The translations under genes and the position numbers were made by a program. This document shows, in pieces, positions 33,182 through 45,500 of a stretch of DNA of 64,000 nt. The notes under the pieces were generated by a model. It saw only the letters and a program-made list of their open reading frames with translations, was not told the origin of the DNA and did not search any database. Source of the stretch: Zygnema cylindricum (Eukaryota; Streptophyta; Zygnematophyceae; Zygnematales; Zygnemataceae); contig JBBHKE010001244.1 of NCBI GenBank assembly GCA_037447655.1, forward strand, positions 415,795 to 479,794, in the 5' to 3' direction. Within the stretch, counting starts at the first letter, position 1, and every line of letters begins with the position of its first letter.

Positions 33182-33480
33182 ATTAGAGGAAAAGAATAGG
33201 TTTAATCTTTGTTCAAAACGTTCAAGTTGAATAAAGTTTTGAAGGTTCAAGTGTAAACGTTCAGGTTCAAAGATTTAAGTTTGCCATGTAGGGACAAATG
33301 TGTGTTTTTATTCCGTATTCTTTTCGTTTTTGATCTGCCATAAATAGCTTCTCTCGCATTTGTAGAGATGCAGAAAGGGCAAAGGGGATACAGTCACTAA
33401 GTCCAAAATTAAACTATTTAAATATGGGTACAGTACGACAGTTGATTAGTTAACTAATTGGTAAAACTTGATGTTTACTA

Positions 33481-36400
33481 CTATTGAATATTACCTTCTT
33501 GTCCTTGTGTGGGAGACTTTGCAGGACTTTCATTACATGGAGCTGCCCTCGAAACATGATCTTGTTCTCTCCCAATTTCCCTCAAAACATGTTCTCGTTC
33601 TTTCCCAGCTTCCCTCGAAACGTGTTCTCGTTCTTTCCCAGCTTCCCTCGAAAATTGTTCTCGTTCTTTCCCAGCTTCCCTCGAAACGTGTTCTCGTTCT
33701 TTCCCAGCTTCCCTCGAAACTTGTTCTCGGTCTTTTCCAACTTCCCTCAAAATTTGTTCTTGTTCTCTTCCTCGACCAATGGCAACTATCAAATCCTGTC
33801 CATCGTCCTCTTCTTCATCCGAACACCTTCCTTCAAAAGGTTTCTGATAACAAAACCTGGTAAGGGAAATGGAAATGAAAACAGAATATAAAACGGAAAC
33901 AGTTCAACAAAACACTTCGCATGGCAAAAACATATCAGCGTGGCAAACATGTTATACTGCAAACCATGTTAGAACAGCAAACAAATAAAAACATAAAAAG
34001 GAAACAGGAAAAACTTTGAGGTTGGGGACAAACCACGTGTCAGGCAACATATCAGGCGTCCATTCTTTAGGAAGTTTTCGCCACTTGTGACATGTGTCAC
34101 ATTGAACAAAGTCTCCAGTTGGAGTTAAAGTCGCACTTGCAGGAACATTTTGGGCACGTTCCTGCATTTGACCAACAGCCTCACAGCTGCTTTATTAGTG
34201 GGGTGAATTTCTTATTTGTTTCCTTGAAACTCGATTTCTAACTCGCCTTTCAAAGAAAACTTAGTCTCTGAGAGCCCTATTGGATAAGATGGAAAATCAA
34301 ACTAATTCACACACAAAAAGGTCAATACTCGGGGCTCCTATTGTCCAGTAACTTCATTTTTCTATAACTGAGTTGGTCCAAACTAGATTAAGTAAAAACC
34401 TTGAAAATTTACCATCAGCATTATCCATGCTAGTTAAGGGGGAAGTTGACGACATACACCAATACTTGATATTAGATATGAACAAAAACTTCGCAGACAG
34501 GAATATGGAACTTCTGTACCACTATTAACATGGGTTGTGCAGACCAAGCTTGTAAACGTTTTATGATTGTGTTATCATTTGTAAAACCCACATGATGACT
34601 GGCCCTACACTATGGACTGACGGTAGAGAGGGAAAAATAGTCTAGTTCAACCTAAATTATAACACAAGTTAACGGGTTTACAAGTTACACGTTACAAGTT
34701 ACAAGTTAACGGGTCTTCCAACCGGATTAGGATCGTGGATTGTAAAAAAACAAAATAAACCAGTTAGTGTGGTCTAGACTATTCACGATAGCAGTATACT
34801 CATCTCCTGTCCTAGGTACATGCCACACTTACACATGCTGATACGTATTTATAAATAATAATAATATATATAGAGGGAGTGACCTATTCCCACCTCAGTT
34901 TTTCTGCTATTTCCGCCTCAATGCACACAATATTCATAATTATTCATATTATATATGCATTTCATAAGAGAGGTGTAAACTTTGCAACCGAACAACGAAA
35001 AATGGCCAGTATTTGTACACATACTTACACTACGCCACGAAAAATGACAAAAACCTTGGATTTTACGTATTTTTGTAGGTCTTGCAGGAAGCAACAAAAT
35101 AGACGTACAAATTGAGTCAGCCTAGACATAATAGAAGTGCACGTCATCCAATATGGACGGACTTAAATTCGTACGATTGTTGTGCGTTTAGATTCTTGCT
35201 TCCCCCCGACTCAAAGAATATACATTTGGTCCGAGTATTTTGTTGTTTTTCGTACCATACCATTATGTATGCACACAGCCACCAAAAAAAAATATTGTCC
35301 GGTTTCAAGTTTTCTCTTGCAGTCTGGGTTCCATATATCAGGAACAACGACCATATATACATTAACATTATTATTATGAATATTATAAAATATATGTTAC
35401 ATATACAGATATGTATATATGCATATTATATGGCACATAAAGTGTGTAGAGCAGACAATAGTAGAACAACAGGTGATGAGAAAAACACATCGCAAGTAAA
35501 ACAAGTCAGATGAGCCGCAAATAATAAACAAAAAGATATTGGAACAAAAAATTACACTGTTATAGCTGAAATCTGTGCAAATGCTGTATATTTTTCTGTT
35601 GTTTTCAGCTTACAGATAATAAACTATAACTAAAAAATACTCACCAGTGCATTACGGAAAGGATCGTATTTCTTGTCCCAGTAATTATTAAATTTGTCAC
35701 CCAACCATTTCAAAAGTTGGGAATAGGCCTCCGTGTCATCAAACCCTTGCTTTGAATTTAACACACCAACCTGGTCATGATTATCTGCTTCCTGGACCCA
35801 TAAGGAAAATAAGGTATACAATGTAGTCACTTAAATTGATTCTGTCATTTTTTCAGATTTGAAACTACAGATATTCACTCACAAACATTTTTACAAATGA
35901 GAAATACTTTAATTAAAACACACCCTTTCTCCATTTGATCAAATGATAGGCCGAAGTATTTGTGATGGCGATGTATTGTTTCTTTTTCTTGGTTTATTTT
36001 CTATTATACTTTGATACCTGAAAACATCTTATTTTTGTGTTATTTTTTTTAAACTCTTCTGATTTTTGCATTTGGAAAATATAATTTTTAGGTTGAGATT
36101 TTTATGACCTTTTATGGATTTTTTTTTTATATTTTCCAATATTTTTGTTTTTGTTTTGTTTTGTTGTTTTCCTATAGATATGACACCCCTTAACATGTGA
36201 TAACAATCATATGACATGTACTGGACATGGACACACATACAACAAATTTTTGTAGCTTCTTTTTCTCATGTATATCTTCTTCTTAATTTATATGAATCCT
36301 ACTCCCAAGAATAGAAACGAACATTCTCCAAAACTCTTTCAATAACTGCGGTGACTACGGTTTGACCCTGAATATTATTGTAGTGTATCGGTAGCCTCTT

Positions 36401-39400
36401 ATTGATGATTGAAATGTACACTGTTTTGACTTACTAATAATCAGAATATTGGTTCAATATATCGATTAGAAAATTATCGCGATATTTCACTGATATATAG
36501 GTCACATATACCGATAAACAAATATCGCGATGATCGACCCTGTAACATTATTTTAGTGTTTCATTGGTTTTTAATTTTATGCACTACATCATCCATCGTT
36601 GATAGAGTTAATCACTCTATTTCCAGGAAATTTTTTTTTTACCCGAAATCATAAATCAGTGTTAATAATACTATTGAGTACCCAAAGTACGCCACGTTGG
36701 AATACATAATTTAGTGTAGTTAGTTCTAATAATAATTCAACGCTACTAGCGATGGTCCGTGTAGTGCTCTTTCCACATTGTGTCACAAATTTTATACTAG
36801 TCTCCAGGCTCTGTCACAACACGTCACATCTTCATGTGAGGAAAATTCTAAGACCATGTGGGAATTCAAGTAGGAATTGATGACATCATATTCGGGTTAA
36901 GTGGGACACATTTGTGGTCAAATTCGCTTCAAGCGGGATTTGTATTTCGTTCTCATTTGACATTAGAGATGGCTCAAAACGAACTAAAATATATTCTGAG
37001 TATCTTACCCAAGAAAAGGTCGAGCGGACGGTTAGGATTGACTCCTCGAAATCGCCGTTAAATAATTGTACTTTTGTGCTGTGTAGTCCAACTTGGGTAC
37101 TGTACTTTCGTGCTACAAAATTGTGAGACAGAACTGCGGTAGTGCGTACTGTATACTATCAACTAAATATAGAAATATATTGGCGATAGCTAATTATTCG
37201 TCATTATAGGATAAATCGGTGCCCTTTGCTGTTCGATTATCGATTATTGGATTTATCACGATAGGAAATCTCCCGATGCACAACACTACTAATTATAGTT
37301 TGATCCTAAATTAATTATATTTTGTCATTTTACCATCAGATTTAGAAAACGAATCAACATTACGTTTTGTCAAAGATTCCCCAAGATCATCCACCAATGA
37401 GAATACCTTTAAAAAAACACAAAAAATACGGCTTAAACTCGTTTATTAAAATCCCACAGTTTTCTAAGCAATGATCTCACAAATTGCAAATTGCAAATTG
37501 ACGTTACAGATTTTGGAAACTGTCATGATTTTCTACACCAATAGTATTTCAGTAATTAGTGATTAAGGGGTGACCACAGAAAGACGAGACCCGTGACATA
37601 AACACGGTGGAAAAGTAAAGAAAGTAAAAACATAGAAAAGATACAAAACAAAACGTTGTCAAACCGTGAAGTTCACCACAGGATTTTTGGGAATACCATG
37701 ATTGCTGAGACGTCAATAACTCCAATAATGCCTAAACCCACATCTTTGTCGTATTGCATTCTCCCCACACGTTTGTAGGCCTAAAAACAGAACTTAAAGA
37801 AGAGTGTTAAAAGTAAAGAAACTTCCTGAGTAACTGAATTGTAAAGAATGTTTAAAAGTAAAAAAGATTCCTGGGAAACTTCAATGGTGCAAGTTGAGGG
37901 AATATAAATCAGGGAAGAATGTTAAAGGTGCAAAAACTTCTGGGAAACTGCAATTGTTAAGGTTAAACAATCAGAAATTATGAAATCATGCTAACCTAAA
38001 ACTGCATTTGTTAAAGTTCAAACAATCCATTTCACATTTAGTTTGTTTCTTCCATTACACAAAGGAGAGATTTTAACTAGGGCCAGTGAGAGGGATACAA
38101 TGATTCACTTGAGAAATAAAAGTAAAGGATACGGGACCATGTAATCGTATTTAGTTAATATTATTGGAAAAAGAGTTATTTCTCCTTCCTAAAACAAGTA
38201 TTGACAAAATGAGGCAAATCACATCAGACTCATCCTCACAAATTTTTTGCAGATTCCCACAAAAGAAAAAACGCAAATTCTCCACAACAAATTATCACCT
38301 CAATCAGACGTCCATGCCAATAGAGGAAAATTCCACAACAACCTCTTCTTCTCTCCTCCTCCACCATTCCCATCACAAGCTCCAGCTTTTTACCACACAC
38401 TTCTCCAGTAACTGTTTCCTTGTTCTGTAATTTTTCTGATAACAGTTCTGAATAAACCTGCAATACATCACTTCCTTCTCAATGGGATAAATTCCAACGG
38501 TTGCAAGCTTTAAAAAAGACTGTACTTTTTTTGTTTAATAAAAGATAAAACAAATATAAATGCCCAACATAAATTTCGCAGGGTAGTTTTAATGAGAACT
38601 TAGCCTATGTACGGACCACAAAATTTGATCAACATATTTTTTCTGACTTTGATTGTTCAAAATTTCAAATATGAACACATGTTTTACTTTACCTTTAGAT
38701 CTCCGAGAATATGTTTGAGTTCGTGTTTGCAGTTGAAAATTGAGATATATTTTTCTTTTTGTCTAAATGTTCGAGTATGTATTATTCCCATGTTCGCAGT
38801 TAAACATGAGCATATGTTTTACTTTTTACTGTTCGAGGATATGTTTGAGGTCCATGTTCATAGATAAATATGAACATATGTTACTCATTTTGTTAAAATG
38901 TTCGAATATGTATGAGTTCCCTGCTCGAGTAAAATATGAGTTTATGTTTTTTTTAAATATAAATTTGTCCAATTCCCATGTTTGCAGTTAATTATAAGCA
39001 CATGTTTTACTTTTGTTAAATGCTTGGAGATGTTTTGGTTCTCACATTCGCGGCTGAATATGCTCACCTGTTTGTTTTGAAGGAAGATTTGCATTCGCTG
39101 TTTAATAAACATAACTTTGAGATATTCTTTCACCGAGTAATCAAGAGGAACCTAAAATACAGAGACATCAACAAAAAAAACAAAAAAAAACTTTATATAT
39201 CGCTATATATATACATTAGTTTTGCAAGTCAAGGACAAACTGTGATCCCTCAATAATATAGTCACTACATACACAATGGGAGTAGAGCCATGTAATAGGA
39301 GGGAGCAATGGAGGGGGGAGGAGAGGGGAAGGGGGAGAGAGGGAGTGGGTCACAGAGGTGGCCAAAAAACTCAGAGAGCAGTGTTGCTCCCGAGATTCAA

Positions 39401-42400
39401 GCTCAGGTCCGAATCTGTTAAAAACATTTGTGAAACAAATTACGGTTTGCTCATAAAAACAAAGAAATGAAACACAAAACACTCAATTAGAAACGTCTCA
39501 ATTGCATGGAGCCCCAAGGTTTTGCCTCTGGAGCATACATCTGTTGCAATTTGACCAGGCCGGGTTCTGGGTCGGTTTGACCGAGATCTTATATCAGTGC
39601 TGTCCTTTTCCCAATCAATCTCGTAGTTCCCACCTTCCTTTTTCAGCTCGAAAATTAATATTCGTGTTCCTGTACCTTGTGTCTTCCCATCACCAGCTTT
39701 TGTTCTGTTACCACAGGAATCACAAAAAAAATACAAAAAAGTAAGTTCACAACTATGTTAATCACCAAAAAAACATAAAAAAAGTGATGTTCATGTTTAA
39801 AACTCGGATAAACAAATTATGAACTTCGCAAAATCTCCTCGTTTTCTCCCAAGCCACTCAAGTTTACTTCTTACTACAGATAAATCACCCGTTGCATGTA
39901 TAACATATTCTTTCAAACTCAGACAGTCGAATAATGATTAACATAAGTAACTGTAAGATTATTTTTCCAATTGCAATAATCGAACTACAGAAAGTAAAGA
40001 CATGAGTTTTCATATCTTCTTTCAGCCCTGGAACTGAACGCATAAAAAAAAAATATAGGTTTATTGATAAGTTTCAACTGCAATGTTTCCATTCTACTGC
40101 AAATCACTTAGCAAGCCCTTCTCTCCCTCTCCCTCTCCCACTCCCTCTCCCTCTCCCGCTCCCCCTCCTCTTCCTCCCCCTCTCCCCCTACCCTACCCAT
40201 AATTAGACTGGACCTACTAACAGTTGGATGAAAACACGGAATGATCCAGACAATACATATATGCCAAAAAAAGGGTGCAGGGACAAATGTTGTCAACTTA
40301 ATTTAACAACAACAATTAGCATGGTCCACAAAGTTATATGAAATGAACGCAAAGGATTGCCATGGCCCATAAAAATTACAAAGGACAACGTATCAAAACT
40401 TCTGACACTCCCTAAAAGCAAACATTATCAATATCTTAGGGTTTTTTAACGTCCTTTTTGTCAAGATTCTTGCATCACAGAATATATTTTGACCTATCTG
40501 CCTTCATTCCTGATGACAAAACATATCGTTTATCAATCAAAAAATATAAAAATTGGGGCTGCAAAATCGAGGGCGTTCCCACTTCAATTCATGAACAATT
40601 ACCCATCACATAGAAACATGAATAAGAAAAGAAGTGATTGAATTATAGATTGTTGATGAATCTTTGTTCCAAAGGTTTTGCATTCGTGTTACCCAAAAGT
40701 GCGATAAATAGGGAATTATACAGAGAGTCCCCAAATTATGCTTCACAAGTTCTGAGGTCGATATTTTAAAAGTTCTGGGAATCTCTGTTTCGCAAGTTTT
40801 GGGTGAGGTAACCAAAACTGAGATAAATTGGGAATCTCTTTACAAGTTTTGAGAATTTTCCAGGAATCTCTGTTTCATAAGTTCTGGGAATTTACGTCTT
40901 GAAATTTTGGGTGAGGGAACCCAAACCTGCGATAAATTTGGAAGCTCTGGTGTGAAATAGAGATTCCCAACTTCTGTTTCACAATTTTTGGAAATCGCTC
41001 TCACAAGTTTTAGGACTCTCTGTTTTACAAGCTTTGGGAACCTCTGCTTCACAAGCTTTGCAAATTTATGCTTTGAAAGCTTTGGGTGAGGTACATGAAA
41101 AACTAACATGTCACTAAATTCTGCGCCGATGCGAAATCGGTCAAATGGGGAATTCGCCTCCACCGACGCCATATGCCTGTCTGCATCTGCTTTGCTCAAT
41201 TTGCTTTCAAGAACCTCCATACTTCCACCCTTTTTCATTCGATATGTTACTATTGGTGTCTCCAAGACCTACAGGAAGGACAAAAGCCAATTAGAATTCG
41301 ATGTGTTATTGACGGCGTCTCCAAGACCTACAGAAAGACAAGAACTAGTTAGAGTTTGATACGTTATTATCGGTGTCTTCAAGCAGAAAGACAAAAAGTT
41401 AGAATTCGATAAGTTATTATCGGTGTCTCCATGACCTACAGATAGTCAGAATTCAATATGTTATTATCGGTGTCTCCAGAACTACAGAGACAAAAACCTG
41501 TTAAAATTCGATTCGTTATTATCAGTGTCTCCAAGACCTACAGAAAGACAAAAAATAAGACATATATATGCACCAAAGAATAGCAAAAACAAAGAACAAA
41601 TATTGCTAACCTGTCGGCCTTTATTGTATGAATCCGATAAAAACCCGATACTTCGAGTGACTATTTCCCCTTCGCGAGCTTGACTTAACACGAGAACGTC
41701 TTTTCCCAATCGCATGGAACCAGTCTGCAGACCTCCAACAACTCGATCATACAAGTGAGAAGGGAATTGCAGAATAACCTGTACCTCCATATTATATGTT
41801 ATTTTACATCTTCATGTTTATGCTCAGTCTATACCCATCTACGCTTTCTACAGATAAGCCGACCCGTACAATTAGGATAATACTCATCTAGGGGGTCAAT
41901 TTTCGAAGACTAGAACATGATATAGTGTGGAGCACAATATGAGGAAAATAAGTTCACAAGAAGCATCCGGTTTAGACACACTTCGAGCTTCTCATAAATT
42001 GATGAAGACTATGCTCTTTTCTCATTCATACCTGTGACCAAAGGTGCAACCCTCGTCCAGGAAAAAAATACAGCATACAGTGGGTTTTTGAAAAAGCATC
42101 GGTCGATTCACCTAAAGGAGAGCCTACGACGTGGACCGAACCTTTTTTCAAAGAACAGAAATTTTACTAGGAAAACCAGCAAAAAACGAGACATCTTCGA
42201 ACCACTATTGATATCTTAGATCCACAATTTGAAAAGGAGCTAAAAACCTAAAACTTTAGAAAATGTCGATATCACTGTGAAGAACCAGAAACCTCTTTCA
42301 CTGTTAACACTTACTACGCTGTACTTCCGTACAATATCCTGAGCTGGAAAATAGCTTGTATGATTCAAACTATGTGTAGACTTTCAGATGTTCATACATT

Positions 42401-42486
42401 TCAAACACAATTTCACAACTAGTCTGTCCAAGGTAATTACAGTGAACAGAGAAGCGCTTTACCTCAGCGAGAGAGAAAAAGACAGC

Positions 42487-42565
<79 letters not shown>

Positions 42566-45500
42566 AGAGGAGGGTAGGGGGGTGAGATTGGAAAAAATGA
42601 ACACAAAGCCCTACCTTGAAGCCCACACCAAAGCGACCAATCTGGTTTTGATCTTCCTTATCCGGAAGTGGATGTCCAAACGATAACAATCGAACCATTT
42701 TTTCATGTGTCATTCCAATACCATTATCGGCAGTGCATAATATTGGGATAGATTCGGATTTCCCAGGCATTTCCCCTTCTGACATAAAAATATCCAACCT
42801 TTCCAAAAGATATCCCAATGCAGAGACTAAAATAAGCATTGGTTCATTTTTTCTTCCCTCGGACTCAGTTTTCGGCAAATGTGATAGTGATATCAAGGAG
42901 TCCCAAAGCATGGAAGTTCCCAAGTTACAAGGTGATTGGGAGATCCTACTCAAGTTACTATGGTGACAGTAATGAAATGTATAGTTCTCTCACAGAATCC
43001 TTTATAATTATTGAGTTACTCATAGTTATGTTCATGTACATACTGCGCAATACACGGACAAATCTTTTGCCCATCTCGATAAGTAGACACGATTTGAAAA
43101 AAAAAACTAAGAAAATAGAAAGACATCAGATACAGACAACGGCACCATAGAATGGCCATTTCCACAAACAAAAACAGCTACACACTATAAGCGATTACAA
43201 ATGAATAGGCTACCATACATAAATTCAGCAAAAGTGAAAACATACATTCACATTTCTAGATGTGTACCCACTACCTAGGGCAATTCAAATTGACACCTCG
43301 AGATAAAGGAATAAGATTGGCTGAAACTAAAAGTAATAATGAGAGGAAAGAAATCTTCTCACTTAGTGGCTTTTGCATCCCTTGCGTTGTCAACCAGTTC
43401 TGCGAGTCCACCGAAAACCCAACTCGAATGGGTATGAGCAAGAGAATCCAGATACCGAGGATGAACTCCGGGATGAGAAAGAGGTGTTGCCAAGGATGTT
43501 TGCTTACGAGACAGTCCCTTTGGTAAACGGGCGTAATAAACAGTAGCAGTACAAAGGTCATTCTCTTTTGGTTCATTAACAGGAGGATAGATGCCCATTT
43601 CAAAACCGTTGCAATGAAGTATTCCAACCTGAGAGAACAAAAGAAACAAAAGATATTGTACTTCCACAAAATAGTGTACTTCCAAAAGATATTGTACTTC
43701 AAGGGGAGGGAGGGAGAGGAGAGGGAGTGGGAGAGAGAGAGGGAGATAAAACTGGAGAGAGAAGATTCAGCGTAATCGACTAATATTTCAAATACATTTA
43801 TCATGTTTGCTACTGACAGGCTTTCTTCCAAAAAAAAGATTTTTTTCCAAAAAAAAAAGGGGGATAAGAGCTAACAACTAGAGAAAACAGCGTACCCGGC
43901 AGCTCCCCCACAGTGACCTGAGAAGTTTTGTCCATTCGAACACCGATTTAGAATGTGACGACTGAACAGACAAAGTGAATTTTGGAAAATCAGTCAAATT
44001 GTCATCAAGTTCCTTTAGATTTTGGAATTTGGCCTCCAAAGTGATATTTGTAGATCTGAGAAACAAACATTGCAAGAGGTTGAATGTGTTATGCAAAAAA
44101 AAGAGGACGGATCGCAGCAAATAACACGAGGCGGAGAAAGGGGAGGAGGGGGAAGGAGAGAAGATGGATGAGGGAGGTCGGTATGACAAACAATAGAAGG
44201 GGAGATGACCAGAGGAAAGAAAAGACCTGCTGAAGGAGGAGGCAGTGTGACAGATCATAATCCGGGAGTATTTAATTCATACAGTGCACTGATCCAGGTT
44301 TGCTTCCAAACAAGCTATAGCGTGAATCGCTATTAGCAATAATGACACTAATTTGGTGCTGGTTTTGTTTTGCCCCTAAACACAAAAAATCGTTAATAAC
44401 TATTGTTATTTTCTTAGCGCTAATATTGTAAGCGGTTGAAAATCGTCCACGTCGCTTGGACCCAAAGTAGATTTAATAATACTAAAATAAACCCCGTGCT
44501 ATATATTTCTTAGCGCTAACAGCGATTCACAGTCTAGTTTTAAATTTCCGATTAGACTTAGAAAAATGTCAGCCGGCGATTCGGCCCAAAATACTCTCCA
44601 ACCAAATAATACAGACAAACTTCCAAACCTTATATAACATGTAAATTGCATCGAAACCATTCCAACCCCGATATAATCTTGAAAGAGATAAGCTCCTCTC
44701 TAGTTTGCTTCACCCATCCTTGCAAAGCCATGGGACATAAAACTGAAAGTAAACTGTCCAAAATACATTATGCCCGTTGAATAGGAGTCACTCTGATTTT
44801 ATCATGCCCACAGTGCAATCCACGTGGCGAGGTCATATAAACACATTTCTTTTTACTACCATCCACTGTACTCAAAGTGAGATTTTCCTACAGTCCAGAA
44901 GACCTCATCACTATCCCTTAACTGTAAAAAAAAAAATTGCAGAAAGCTTTGCATTATCGAGTCAATTTCGGCAGGTCAGGAAACCATGAGTTAGTTAGGA
45001 TGGTAATACAACCTCACTGCAATTAGTTTCAGTTGTTTTGGAATTTAATTGCTGTAAAATCAAAACTGCCTGAACAATTTGATCAGCTCATTATTAAAAG
45101 TTCTGTCAACTAACATCGATGCGTAAACCCTTGAAGTCACCGAGACTAAATGCAATGAATAATTTTAGAAAATACAAAGTAATTGACAAATGCAGTTCAT
45201 ATAAAAAGAGCACAGCCTGGGAAAATCCTTCTCAAGATGTCAAGAAACTCAGAAATTCCCACTTTTTTGAACTCGAATCATACAAAATTTTAACATTTGC
45301 GACATGTTCCACAACTTATATCATAGCCTGTCACATCAAGTTGTAAAGCAGACAGTCAAAAAGGCACATGGAAGCTTATCTTGAAATCCTGTTAAAGTAC
45401 GGAGACAAAGCACAGAAGGAGAGAGGAGAAAAGAGGCAAAAAGAAAGAAAAAGAGAGAGAGAGAGGAGGGGAGAGCGAGAGAAAGAGGGAGCAGAGAAAG

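Noticed and set aside
34021-34033. A MORC CW finger with its third Cys replaced by Val
   Set aside because: The Val comes from reading into the intron; the alternative junction to 33856 restores the Cys and keeps the frame.
40840-41095. Extension of the MORC exon through KLVKQRFPKLVKQR-like repeats
   Set aside because: The frame is open only because the minisatellite lacks stops; a GT donor and the next exon with the G3 box argue for splicing.
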